A stretch of DNA of 9,429 bases from Clostridia bacterium (GTDB taxonomy: Bacteria; Bacillota_A; Clostridia; Lachnospirales; Lachnospiraceae): NCBI GenBank assembly GCA_012515365.1, contig JAAYYM010000534.1, forward strand, positions 1 through 9,429, in the 5' to 3' direction. This document shows, in pieces, positions 1-6,095 of the stretch; positions within the stretch are counted from its first letter, which is position 1, and every line of letters starts with the position of its first letter. Under the pieces are notes generated by a model. The model was not told the DNA's origin. It was given only the letters and a program-made list of their open reading frames with translations, and made no database searches. The position numbers and the translations under genes are program-made.

Positions 1-235
1 GGGTATTTTGCTTACTATGGTAGATAATAGGACGAACTATGCAAAGGATATTTCCATGCAGGTTTATGATGCGTATTCTTCAAGCGTTAATGTATTTGCA
101 GTAGAGATACCTCTTTCTGTAAGAGCTGCTGAAATTAGTGCAGAAGGTAGCAGTATCTATGAATATGACCCAAAGGGAAAAGCGGCATTTGCTTATACAG
201 CATTGATTAAGGAGGTAATCGATAATGGCAGGTAG
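1..235 (+). CDS. parA: ParA-family partition ATPase, C-terminal fragment (5' end outside window)
   Basis: The open frame runs into the left edge and ends at TAG 233-235, so only about 77 C-terminal residues are visible. They read like the end of a ParA/Soj-type ATPase: a 'LTMVDNRTNYAKDI' segment (the beta-strand and following stretch seen in many Clostridia ParA proteins), then 'IPLSVRAAEISAEGSSIYEYDPKGKAAFAY', which matches the late region around the IRxSxxxxEA box. The Walker motifs lie outside the window, so ATPase activity cannot be checked here. The stop overlaps the parB start by 11 bp (225-235), which suggests translational coupling. ParA would act with ParB to segregate or stabilise the element. 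Confidence 0.88.
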   Translation, partial: GILLTMVDNRTNYAKDISMQVYDAYSSSVNVFAVEIPLSVRAAEISAEGSSIYEYDPKGKAAFAYTALIKEVIDNGR

Positions 236-1136
236 AGCAGGACAGAAAATCAAATTAACAAGTATTGACGAGTTGTTGTGTGTTCCTGAAACAGAGGGAA
301 CGATTGATATAGATATTAGAGCAATTTATCCGTTTGAAAATCATCCGTTTAAGGTAGTGGACGATGAAAAGATGGATGAGTTGGTGGAAAGCATTAAGGC
401 AAATGGTATTCTCACTCCGGTCCTTGTAAGACCGGATGATGAGGGTACTTATGAAATGATTTCCGGTCATAGACGATTGCATGCGGCTAAGAGAGCAGGT
501 TTGCTTAGGATACCGGCGATTGTAAAGGAAATGACTAATGATGATGCGGTTATCGCTATGGTTGATGCTAATGTTCAAAGGGAAGAGATATTGGCAAGTG
601 AGAGAGCTTTTTCGTTAAAGATGAAATTGGATGCCATAAAAAGGCAAGGAAAAAGGAATGATTTAACTTCGTCTCTTCAGGAGACGAAGTTGGGGTCGGA
701 TGAGATTGTTGGACAAGGTGAAGGTTTGGCCAGAGCGCAAGTACATAGATACATTCGTCTTACCGAACTTATACCTAAGCTTCTTGATATGGTGGATGAG
801 AAACGTCTGGCATTATCAGTAGCAGTAGAAATTTCTTATTTGAATAAGAATGTCCAGCAGTGGATTTATGAATTTATCCGTGAGAATGGGATGATTAAGC
901 AGGAGCAGCTTATGGAACTTCGCAAGTACCGTGATGATAAGAATATGACACAGGAGCAGTTGATTAATATTTTGATTGGGAGTGCATCGTCACCGAAGGT
1001 ATCAAAGAAGATTACGTTGAATGAGAGAAAACTTCATAAATTCTTTCCAGCATATTATTCTAAGTCAGAAATGGAACGAGTGATATTCGGATTGTTGGAG
1101 CAGTGGAAACAGACACAGGAGAGTGAGGAGCAATGA
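225..1136 (+). CDS. parB: ParB/Spo0J-family partition protein
   Basis: The protein has 303 aa, the usual length for ParB of this element type. The N-terminal ParB/Srx domain (about residues 27-120) has the nucleotide-binding box GHRRLHA (81-87) and the NVQREE motif (116-121), the residues used for CTP binding in Spo0J-type proteins. A central helix-turn-helix region follows at about 164-200 (GLARAQVHRYIRLTELIPKLL). The C-terminal third is predicted helical and charged and probably dimerises. The start at 225 has a strong GGAGG at 211-215 and overlaps parA. The stop (1134-1136) is followed at once by a RepA_N reading frame, so partition and replication genes look co-transcribed. No canonical Spo0J parS (TGTTTCACGTGAAACA) was seen. 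A perfect 11-bp hairpin lies inside the gene at 665-691. Confidence 0.93.
   Translation: MAGRAGQKIKLTSIDELLCVPETEGTIDIDIRAIYPFENHPFKVVDDEKMDELVESIKANGILTPVLVRPDDEGTYEMISGHRRLHAAKRAGLLRIPAIVKEMTNDDAVIAMVDANVQREEILASERAFSLKMKLDAIKRQGKRNDLTSSLQETKLGSDEIVGQGEGLARAQVHRYIRLTELIPKLLDMVDEKRLALSVAVEISYLNKNVQQWIYEFIRENGMIKQEQLMELRKYRDDKNMTQEQLINILIGSASSPKVSKKITLNERKLHKFFPAYYSKSEMERVIFGLLEQWKQTQESEEQ
665..691 (+). repeat. Perfect 11-bp inverted repeat inside parB
   Basis: AACTTCGTCTC (665-675) and GAGACGAAGTT (681-691) are exact reverse complements separated by TTCAG. They encode about residues 147-156 of ParB, just before the helix-turn-helix. There is no T-tract, so it is not a standard terminator. 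It could be a protein-binding site or an RNA hairpin, or a consequence of coding a conserved peptide. Its function is unknown. Confidence 0.75.
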
Positions 1137-1141
1137 GATAT

Positions 1142-1513
1142 ATGAAAACAAATTATTTTTATGGAACACAGGCAGAGCAGTTTAGTTTTATTAGAATTCC
1201 TAAGGAACTGGTGGTGGGGGAAGCATTCTCTTCCCTTTCCATTCAGGCTAAGATACTGTATGGAATGTTGTTGGATAGAATGGGGATGTCTTATAAGAAT
1301 AAATGGATGGACGAAGAGAATAAGGTCTACATTGTATATTCTTTGGATGAAATACAGTCGGATATGAATGTTTCTAAGCATAAGGCAGTTGACTGTCTGG
1401 CAGAGCTTGAAGATGTTGGGCTGATAGTTAAAAAGAAACGAGGTAAGGGGTTGCCGAACCAGATATATGTAAAGAATTTTGCGAAGACGCAGGTTGCATC
1501 GGCTTCGGTGTAG
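1142..1513 (+). CDS. Stand-alone RepA_N domain protein (short replication-initiator paralogue)
   Basis: This 123-aa protein carries the RepA_N hallmarks: an FYGTQAEQFSFIRIPKEL start, then LSIQAKILYGMLLDRM, a winged-helix region with YIVYSLDEIQSDMNVSKHKAVDCLAELE, and GKGLPNQIYVKNF. It then stops after a short tail (KTQVASASV), where full initiators continue with an iteron-coding linker and a C-terminal DUF6017-like domain. It therefore keeps the DNA-binding part only. ATG 1142 is preferred because AGGAG (1126-1130) lies 11 nt upstream. The alternative ATG 1133 overlaps the parB stop (ATGA) but sits only 2 nt from that site. It lies between parB and the full-length initiator. A regulator or competitor of initiation, or a truncated duplicate, are both possible; the intact frame and good RBS favour expression. 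Confidence 0.8.
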   Translation: MKTNYFYGTQAEQFSFIRIPKELVVGEAFSSLSIQAKILYGMLLDRMGMSYKNKWMDEENKVYIVYSLDEIQSDMNVSKHKAVDCLAELEDVGLIVKKKRGKGLPNQIYVKNFAKTQVASASV

Positions 1514-1533
1514 AAGTGCAGAAAATGCACTTC
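1513..1533 (+). repeat. Perfect 8-bp stem-loop between the two RepA_N genes
   Basis: GAAGTGCA (1513-1520) and TGCACTTC (1526-1533) are exact reverse complements with a GAAAA loop. The structure begins at the last base of the short RepA_N stop codon and ends about 12 nt before the Shine-Dalgarno of the next rep gene. No T-run follows, so it is unlikely to be an intrinsic terminator. An mRNA stability or translation-control element, or a protein-binding site, are possible. Confidence 0.65.
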
Positions 1534-1561
1534 AAGGACTATTTGGAAGGAGGAAAACAGA

Positions 1562-2518
1562 GTGAGCGAAAAGATAACTTTTTCATATTTTTATGGACAA
1601 GAAGCAGACATGCTCAGCTTTTACAGAATACCGAAGCTTTTGTTTACGAATGATTATTTTCGTGAGCTGTCAACGGATGCAAAGGTTCTTTATGGTCTGA
1701 TGCTCGATAGAATGTCATTATCTATCAAAAATAAGTGGTTTGATGTAGAAAATCGGGCTTATATTTACTTTTCTGTAGAAGATACTATGGAATTACTGAA
1801 TTGTAAGAAGAATAAGGCATTGGATACTATCAAGGCTTTAGAGGATTTTTCGCTGATAGAACGTAAGCGTCAGGGACAGGGCAAACCTGCGATTACATAT
1901 GTGAAATCATTTATGGAGGAGGTAACAGAGCAGGTTCAGAAGTTGGAAAAATCAACCTCTGAGCAGGAAGAGAATGTTTCAGAAGTTGGAAAAACAAACC
2001 TCTTGAGGTTGGAAAAACAAACTTCTAGAAGTTTAAAAAATAAACCTCTAGAGGTTGGAAAAATAAACCCTAATAAGAATAATATAAATAATACTGAGAT
2101 TAATAATCCTAATCTAATCTTATCAGGGGATACAGATGAAGGATTGGATGAGTACCATGCTTATGCCGATATTATCCGTGAAAATATGGAGATTGAAATT
2201 TTGTATGAGCAGTATCCGTATGACAGAGAACTGTTAGACGGTATTTATGATTTGATACTGGAAACAGTACTATGCCGAAGTGAAAGCATTTGCATTGCAA
2301 GTAACGAATATCCGGTGCAGTTGGTAAAGTCGAAATTCCTGAAATTAAATAGCTCGCATATTCAGTATGTGATGGATTGCTTGAAGGAAACGACCTCGAA
2401 GGTTCGAAATATCAAGAAGTATTTATTAGCGGCATTGTTTAATGCACCGACTACGATAAAGAGCTATTATCAGCAGGAAGTTAATCACGATTTTCCGCAG
2501 TATGCTTGTGCTAGGTAA
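1562..2518 (+). CDS. repA: RepA_N-family replication initiator with internal iterons
   Basis: The 318-aa protein has the full architecture of this initiator family. An N-terminal RepA_N winged-helix domain covers about residues 8-117 (FYGQEADMLSFYRIPKLLF, LSTDAKVLYGLMLDRMSLS, GQGKPAITYVKSF). A low-complexity linker follows at about 120-190, rich in K, E and N. The C-terminal DUF6017-like domain is at about 200-305 (YEQYPYDRELLDGIYDLILE, LNSSHIQYVMDCL, VRNIKKYLLAALFNAP). The start is GTG 1562, with GAAGGAGG 8 nt upstream; no other start fits. The linker is encoded by 23-bp direct repeats (1939-2072) and an AT-rich stretch, as expected when the origin lies inside rep. The protein probably binds these iterons to start replication of the element. 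It sits at the end of the parA-parB-rep operon. Confidence 0.92.
   Translation: MSEKITFSYFYGQEADMLSFYRIPKLLFTNDYFRELSTDAKVLYGLMLDRMSLSIKNKWFDVENRAYIYFSVEDTMELLNCKKNKALDTIKALEDFSLIERKRQGQGKPAITYVKSFMEEVTEQVQKLEKSTSEQEENVSEVGKTNLLRLEKQTSRSLKNKPLEVGKINPNKNNINNTEINNPNLILSGDTDEGLDEYHAYADIIRENMEIEILYEQYPYDRELLDGIYDLILETVLCRSESICIASNEYPVQLVKSKFLKLNSSHIQYVMDCLKETTSKVRNIKKYLLAALFNAPTTIKSYYQQEVNHDFPQYACAR
1939..2072 (+). repeat. Iterons inside repA: five 22-bp units, mostly 23-bp period (candidate oriV)
   Basis: Units begin at 1939, 1982, 2005, 2028 and 2051. The last four are spaced exactly 23 bp and the first is 43 bp upstream of the second. The core is RAGGTTGGAAAAAYAAAC followed by YTCT; unit 4 has TTTAAAAAAT in the middle and unit 5 ends in CCCTA. 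Each unit is itself an imperfect palindrome (GAGGTT ... AACYTC). Because 23 is not a multiple of 3, the encoded peptide changes frame from unit to unit, so the repetition is maintained at DNA level. In RepA_N replicons the origin is known to lie within rep, which makes this the probable initiator-binding array. Confidence 0.88.
2073..2122 (+). other. AT-rich stretch next to iterons (candidate unwinding element)
   Basis: Directly downstream of the last iteron the sequence is almost only A and T (AATAATATAAATAATACTGA and similar), coding an asparagine-rich linker. The same arrangement, iterons then AT-rich repeats, occurs in the second rep gene at 8076-8103. This fits a DNA-unwinding element of an origin but is inferred from composition and position only. 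Confidence 0.5.
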
Positions 2519-2547
2519 TACAAGAGTCTCTGAAAACTTCTCTAAAA

Positions 2548-2622
2548 GTGTGTACACACAAAATTAGTGCTTGCAAAAATCCATAGAGAGTTGTAGAATG
2601 ATATTGAGAAGTGTGAACACAG
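2548..2622 (+). promoter_or_regulatory. Promoter bracketed by two GTGTGWACAC boxes
   Basis: A sigma-A-like promoter reads TTGCAA (2571-2576), 17-bp spacer, TAGAAT (2594-2599). One box, the perfect palindrome GTGTGTACACAC, is at 2548-2559 just upstream of the -35. The second, GTGTGAACACAG, is at 2611-2622 just past the expected start point. The two lie 63 bp apart, about six helical turns. This is the arrangement expected of a repressor binding two operators, possibly with looping. It would drive the 2650 gene. The binding protein is not identified. Confidence 0.65.
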
Positions 2623-2649
2623 AAATTTGTGGAGAGAGGAGCCGGGAAT

Positions 2650-3213
2650 ATGGATATTAGATATTTTGAGCTTAGAGCAGCAAATAAGGATTGTCAGGAG
2701 AAGTTTTCAGAGATTGCAAAACAGAAATATCAGGGAGTACCTATCTTTGAACATGCGTGCAATTATGTGAATAATAGTGCAAGCTATAAGAGAACTGGCA
2801 GGCATTTGGAGATAGTTGAGATTAAGGAGTATTCTATCACGGTAAAGTTGTCTAGCGAGAGTAAGCTTGAAATGGCGTCCAAATCGCTTGCAGGGTTTAC
2901 AAGAGAACTGCTCCGCATTGACCAGGAGTTATATCCGGATGAAGCAGATAGATTGTTCCGTTTGTTTATATATAACAGCACATTATTCCGAAATACGCAG
3001 TTAGAGGTAGAAGAGCTTACAAAACAGGAAGACAGAGAAATTTCTGATGTGGATGCACTTAAGAAATGTGTTGAGATATTTTGCAGTAATATGACTGGAA
3101 CAAAAGAGGAAGCAGCCGCGCTTGCAAATACGAAACATAAGATAAAGCAACTTTTGCAAGAGTATGAGCAGTTTCAACGAGTGAATGGATATGCAAAGAG
3201 GATGAGGGGGTAA
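2650..3213 (+). CDS. Hypothetical protein (187 aa) of the mobile element
   Basis: I do not recognise the family. The protein begins MDIRYFELRAANKDCQEKF and appears soluble and mostly helical, with charged helices towards the C-terminus (KHKIKQLLQEYEQFQRVNGYAKRMRG) and no signal peptide or membrane segment. ATG 2650 is chosen because GAGGAG (2636-2641) lies 8 nt upstream; an in-frame GTG at 2629 would place the RBS inside the gene. It is the first gene after the promoter with paired GTGTGWACAC boxes and is followed 5 nt later by a membrane protein gene, so the two form an operon. A role in element maintenance is possible, but nothing in the sequence proves it. Confidence 0.75.
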   Translation: MDIRYFELRAANKDCQEKFSEIAKQKYQGVPIFEHACNYVNNSASYKRTGRHLEIVEIKEYSITVKLSSESKLEMASKSLAGFTRELLRIDQELYPDEADRLFRLFIYNSTLFRNTQLEVEELTKQEDREISDVDALKKCVEIFCSNMTGTKEEAAALANTKHKIKQLLQEYEQFQRVNGYAKRMRG

Positions 3214-3218
3214 GTTGT

Positions 3219-3527
3219 ATGTTTATAATAAAATTTTTCGTTAAATTGGTAGCTAAGATAATTGTGTTACCATTGATATTGGTACTAGGTTTCGTGCTCT
3301 TAATATATAATACAGTTGATAGCATAGTGAGTTTTCTGGCTGGGCTTCTCAATTTGTATGTGGTAGTTGGTGTTATTGCTGCATACCTTGACACAGGTTC
3401 ATGGGATTTAGCAAAGCAGTCATTAATCTTTTTTGCAATTGAAACGGTATTGATAGGGGTACCAGGATTATGTGCAGAAGGGTTAAGATGTATGCAGACA
3501 AGATTGATGGATTTCGTGTGGACGTAG
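3219..3527 (+). CDS. Small membrane protein, CD1845-like
   Basis: This 102-aa protein has two or three hydrophobic segments. One runs from about residue 8 to 30 (KLVAKIIVLPLILVLGFVLLIY), one from about 36 to 55 (SIVSFLAGLLNLYVVVGVIAAY) and one from about 67 to 83 (QSLIFFAIETVLIGVPG). It ends in a short polar tail. Size and the 'IIKxxxKxxxxPLxLxLxxxxLLxxxxxS' start resemble the CD1845-type membrane proteins found in Clostridia conjugative elements, but similarity was judged by eye. The start has AGGGGG at 3205-3210 and follows the previous stop by 5 nt. A terminator at 3573-3605 ends the transcription unit. Its function is unknown. Confidence 0.65.
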   Translation: MFIIKFFVKLVAKIIVLPLILVLGFVLLIYNTVDSIVSFLAGLLNLYVVVGVIAAYLDTGSWDLAKQSLIFFAIETVLIGVPGLCAEGLRCMQTRLMDFVWT

Positions 3528-3572
3528 ATAATGATATAGATTGATAATGTGAAATTTTAATATGGTTCAGTG

Positions 3573-3605
3573 AATCTGTAGGTAGAAAAGCCTACAGATT
3601 TTTTT
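3573..3605 (+). terminator. Rho-independent terminator
   Basis: AATCTGTAGG (3573-3582) and CCTACAGATT (3591-3600) form a perfect 10-bp stem with an 8-nt loop, followed by TTTTT. It closes the 2650-3527 operon and separates it from the next promoter. Confidence 0.93.
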
Positions 3606-3656
3606 GAAATTTGCAAGAACTGATATGTAAGCGTGCACATGATAAAATTATGAGAA

Positions 3657-3685
3657 TTGAGAAAATATGTGATAAGTGGTATAAT
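3657..3685 (+). promoter_or_regulatory. Strong sigma-A-type promoter
   Basis: TTGAGA (3657-3662), 17-bp spacer and TATAAT (3680-3685), preceded by TG to give an extended -10 (TGGTATAAT). The expected start point is near 3692, about 26 nt before the 3718 gene. This is the best-matching promoter in the window. Confidence 0.85.
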
Positions 3686-3717
3686 TTCATCAGTTAAATG
3701 CAACGGAAGGTGACGAC

Positions 3718-4002
3718 ATGCAGACATTTAGGCTTGAAGGGGATATCAAACATCTCTATTTCAGGAATTATGAAAGAAGAAGTGATAGAGAAGAATTGGC
3801 AGAGATAATGCAGATATTGACAGATAATGGATTCGAGGTAAAAGATAAGTTGATGGGGCCTGATTGTGATTTATATACTTGCCAGGGAAATGGATTACGC
3901 TTTGCAATATGTGCTAATATTGTAGGAGATGGCAGTACGATTTGTGTAGAAGACGAGTATACCTTGGAATGTTTGGAGCGTATATTTGAAAAGGGGATGT
4001 GA
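3718..4002 (+). CDS. Hypothetical protein (94 aa)
   Basis: I do not recognise the family. It is a small acidic soluble protein (MQTFRLEGDIKHLYFRNYERRSDREELAEIM...) with an alpha/beta pattern, three cysteines in its second half besides one near the C-terminus, and no membrane segment. GGAAGG (3705-3710) lies 7 nt before the ATG. It is the first gene behind a near-consensus promoter and is followed by a second small gene whose ATG is 4 nt past its stop, so the two are co-expressed. A paired small two-gene unit could be a regulator or an anti-defence or toxin/antitoxin type pair, but no motif supports a choice. Confidence 0.7.
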   Translation: MQTFRLEGDIKHLYFRNYERRSDREELAEIMQILTDNGFEVKDKLMGPDCDLYTCQGNGLRFAICANIVGDGSTICVEDEYTLECLERIFEKGM

Positions 4003-4006
4003 CAGA

Positions 4007-4309
4007 ATGAAACTAAAAGATATTACACCATTAGACCGGTATATATACAGCATAGCAATGAACATGGAACAGCCTTTTTCACCTACTGAATTGTTACAGG
4101 CAATTCATGATGATGAACGTGAATGGAAAATTGGATTTATTAAGTACAGATGTAAGAAATATAGAAAGCAAAAGATGCTTAAAAGGATTGGTATATTTCG
4201 TAATGTGAAATACAAATGTCTTGTCACGCAGGACGATATGGAGAATGCCATTTATGAGTATTCACCTATTATAAATGTTAGTAATAGTTCGTTCTTTTGC
4301 GGACTATAA
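4007..4309 (+). CDS. Hypothetical protein (100 aa), possible winged-helix fold
   Basis: The protein is basic in the middle: TPLDRYIYSIAMNM, then FSPTELLQAIHDDEREWKIGFIKYRCKKYRKQKMLKRIGIFRNVKYKCLVT. The order helix, 'SPTELLQAI' helix, lysine/arginine-rich helix, then a beta hairpin (RIGIFRNVKYKCLV) looks like a winged helix-turn-helix, though this is an inference from pattern only. ATG 4007 is preferred over an upstream in-frame TTG (3986) because GGGG at 3993-3996 sits about 10 nt upstream. It follows the 94-aa gene closely and ends in a weak stem with T-rich tail (4309-4347). The family is not recognised. Confidence 0.68.
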   Translation: MKLKDITPLDRYIYSIAMNMEQPFSPTELLQAIHDDEREWKIGFIKYRCKKYRKQKMLKRIGIFRNVKYKCLVTQDDMENAIYEYSPIINVSNSSFFCGL

Positions 4310-4347
4310 ACGCAGTGAAATTTGAAGTTTCTGTTGCGTTTTGTTTT
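4309..4347 (+). terminator. Weak terminator-like stem after the 100-aa gene
   Basis: AACGCA (4309-4314) pairs with TGCGTT (4335-4340), and GAAA (4317-4320) with TTTC (4328-4331), followed by TTGTTTTG. The lower stem overlaps the -35 element of the next promoter. It is plausible as a boundary but imperfect. Confidence 0.5.
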
Positions 4348-4362
4348 GAAGTATAGTATAGT
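4334..4362 (+). promoter_or_regulatory. Promoter of the fluoride-riboswitch unit
   Basis: TTGCGT (4334-4339), 17-bp spacer and TATAGT (4357-4362). A second overlapping TATAGT is at 4352-4357. The start point would fall near 4369, immediately before the riboswitch P1 stem at 4371, which supports the assignment. Confidence 0.65.
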
Positions 4363-4370
4363 TTCTTTGT

Positions 4371-4466
4371 TGGGAATGAGGTTCTCCCATGGGTTTAAAT
4401 CCCTAAACCGCATTTAATGCTGATGACTTCTGCGAGATGATTACGCAGAAATTGTCAGCTTTTTTA
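4371..4466 (+). promoter_or_regulatory. Fluoride riboswitch (crcB motif) with terminator switch
   Basis: The conserved parts of the crcB motif are present. P1 is TGGGA (4371-4375) with TCCCA (4385-4389), enclosing ATGAGGTTC. A small insert follows, then AACCGC and the GCAT/ATGC hairpin (4410-4420), followed by TGATGACTTCTGC. The pseudoknot GAGGTT (4378-4383) with GACTTC (4425-4430) can form. The aptamer 3' strand is shared with a terminator: GCTGATGACTTCTGCG (4419-4434) pairs, with a few wobbles or mismatches, with CGCAGAAATTGTCAGC (4444-4459), followed by a T-run (4460-4465). Known logic for this class is that fluoride binding stabilises the aptamer, prevents the terminator and turns on the downstream gene, here the antiporter. 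The extra GGGTTTAAATCCC segment after P1 (4391-4403) is a variable insertion. Confidence 0.9.
4419..4466 (+). terminator. Expression-platform terminator of the fluoride riboswitch
   Basis: A 16-nt arm (4419-4434), 9-nt loop and 16-nt complementary arm (4444-4459) followed by TTTTTT. The 5' arm includes the aptamer's pseudoknot strand, so ligand-bound aptamer and terminator exclude each other. Confidence 0.85.
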
Positions 4467-4489
4467 TTTCTGCGATTTAGGAGGTTTGT

Positions 4490-5680
4490 ATGTTAACAAG
4501 TATTGCAGTGATTTTATTATTGGGTTTGCTGATAGGTTGGATTTTTTCAAAATTCAAATTGCCTAGTCTACTAGGGATGGTTATTGTGGGAATTATATTA
4601 AGCCCCCATGCATTAGATTTGATTGATGAATCTATACTTGTAATTTCGGGAGAATTACGACAGATAGCATTAGTAATTATTCTTACAAGAGCAGGGCTGT
4701 CACTTGATGTTTCAGATTTGAAGAAAGTAGGAAGACCAGCAGTTCTTATGTGCTTTGTACCTGCGTGTATAGAAATATTAGGAACGGTGATTCTGGCTCC
4801 GATATTGCTTGGAGTGACAATGTTAGAGGCGGCTATTATAGGAAGTGTAATTGCTGCGGTTTCACCTGCGGTGGTTGTTCCTAGAATGATTCGGTTGATA
4901 GAAAAAGGATATGGAAAAAACAAAAGTATCCCTCAACTTATTTTGGCGGGTGCCTCAGTAGATGATGTGTTTGTTATTGTAGTATTTACTGCATTTACTT
5001 CTTTAGCATCAACAGGAGAAATGTCTGTAACAAGTTTTATCCAAATTCCAATATCCATAGTATTGGGAATTATATTTGGTGGGTGTGTAGGAATTGTATT
5101 AGTTTCATTCTTTAAGAAGCATCATATGAGGGATTCGGTAAAAATATTGATAATTCTTAGCATTTCTTTCTTGCTTTTGGAGGCAGAGAACAGATTAAAA
5201 GGTTATGTTCCGGTTTCAGGACTGCTTGCCATTATGAGTATGGGAATTATGATAAAGCAAAGGTACAATATATTAGCGTTACGCTTATCTGCGAAATATA
5301 ATAAATTGTGGTTAGGAGCAGAAGTTTTCCTCTTTGTTTTAGTTGGTGCTACCGTAGATTTACGATATGCCGTATCCGCAGGGTTGTCAGCTTTCTTGCT
5401 AATTTTAGGTGCATTATTATTTAGAATGGCAGGTGTGGCTATATCACTAATAAAAACAGATTTATCAAAAAGAGAAAGATTATTTTGTATGGTAGCATAT
5501 ACACCGAAGGCAACTGTACAGGCTGCGATTGGTGCGATACCATTATCAATGGGATTAGAATGTGGAAATATAGTCTTGACAGTGGCGGTGTTGTCAATTT
5601 TGATTACCGCACCATTTGGAGCTGTATGTATTGATAATTTATATCATAGATTATTAGAGAAGAAGGAGTCTTGTGAATGA
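4490..5680 (+). CDS. CPA-superfamily cation/proton antiporter under fluoride riboswitch
   Basis: This 396-aa polytopic membrane protein has about 11-13 hydrophobic segments, the length and layout of Na_H_Exchanger (PF00999) proteins. Family features are SKFKLPSLLGMVIVGIILSP near residues 20-39, LTRAGLSLD at 65-73, SPAVVVPRM at 125-133 (the discontinuous-helix position) and AGASVDDVF at 153-161. Asp158-Asp159 occupy the ion-binding pair position, an electrogenic 'DD' type rather than 'ND'. The start has AGGAGG about 6 nt upstream. The gene lies 24 nt behind the riboswitch terminator and overlaps the next start by 4 bp (ATGA). Antiporters of this superfamily are known among fluoride-riboswitch-controlled genes, so a role in fluoride tolerance, by pH/ion homeostasis or fluoride export, is inferred. 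Actual substrates cannot be read from sequence. Confidence 0.9.
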   Translation: MLTSIAVILLLGLLIGWIFSKFKLPSLLGMVIVGIILSPHALDLIDESILVISGELRQIALVIILTRAGLSLDVSDLKKVGRPAVLMCFVPACIEILGTVILAPILLGVTMLEAAIIGSVIAAVSPAVVVPRMIRLIEKGYGKNKSIPQLILAGASVDDVFVIVVFTAFTSLASTGEMSVTSFIQIPISIVLGIIFGGCVGIVLVSFFKKHHMRDSVKILIILSISFLLLEAENRLKGYVPVSGLLAIMSMGIMIKQRYNILALRLSAKYNKLWLGAEVFLFVLVGATVDLRYAVSAGLSAFLLILGALLFRMAGVAISLIKTDLSKRERLFCMVAYTPKATVQAAIGAIPLSMGLECGNIVLTVAVLSILITAPFGAVCIDNLYHRLLEKKESCE

Positions 5681-6042
5681 ATTTAAGAGAAAGAGCAAAA
5701 AAACTAAAAACAGATATTCCTGCTATTTTTCTGGCATTGAAGGATAAAGAAACTCCGATAGTTGCAAAAATATTTGCAGGTATCACAGTAGCATATGCAC
5801 TTTCGCCTGTTGACTTAGTGCCGGATTTTATTCCGGTTTTGGGATATTTAGATGATGTTATTTTACTTCCAATGTTGGTGGCGTTGACTATTAAATTTAT
5901 TCCGGAAGATGCACTGGAAAGAAATCGAAAGCAGTCCGAAGGTATGTGGAAAGATGGAAAAACTAAAAAATGGTATTATGCAATACCGATAGTAATTTTT
6001 TGGATATTGTTGGTTTGCTTAATCGTGAAAATGATTTGGTAG
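5677..6042 (+). CDS. YkvA-like DUF1232 membrane protein
   Basis: The 121-aa protein carries the DUF1232 (PF06803) signature at about residues 31-67: AYALSPVDLVPDFIPVLGYLDDVILLP. A predicted transmembrane helix is at about 101-119 (YAIPIVIFWILLVCLIVKMIW), preceded by a basic linker (RNRKQSEGMWKDGKTKKWY). The N-terminus is basic (MNLRERAKKLKTD). The start overlaps the antiporter stop in ATGA, with AAGGAG 8-10 nt upstream, so the pair is translationally coupled and shares the fluoride riboswitch. The biochemical role of DUF1232 is unsettled. Coupling to an antiporter under fluoride control suggests an accessory to membrane or ion stress, but that is inference. Confidence 0.9.
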   Translation: MNLRERAKKLKTDIPAIFLALKDKETPIVAKIFAGITVAYALSPVDLVPDFIPVLGYLDDVILLPMLVALTIKFIPEDALERNRKQSEGMWKDGKTKKWYYAIPIVIFWILLVCLIVKMIW

Positions 6043-6095
6043 ATAAAACGAAAAATTCCAGTTTTTTACATCTAAATAATATATGTAAATTTTTA

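Noticed and set aside
255..578. Minus-strand open frame opposite parB
   Set aside because: No RBS and no recognisable domain; it lies wholly inside a well-supported ParB gene.
1939..2072. Short regularly spaced repeats resembling a CRISPR array
   Set aside because: The 22-bp units are nearly contiguous with no 30-bp unique spacers, lie in a coding frame and fit rep-internal iterons.
3625..3645. GCGTGCACATG as a third copy of the GTGTGWACAC box
   Set aside because: Only the GTGCAC core is palindromic and the outer bases do not match, so it is not counted as an operator.
4477..4923. 148-aa open frame on the minus strand opposite the antiporter
   Set aside because: Low-complexity T/I/S-rich product with no RBS; it mirrors the codon pattern of the real membrane protein on the plus strand.
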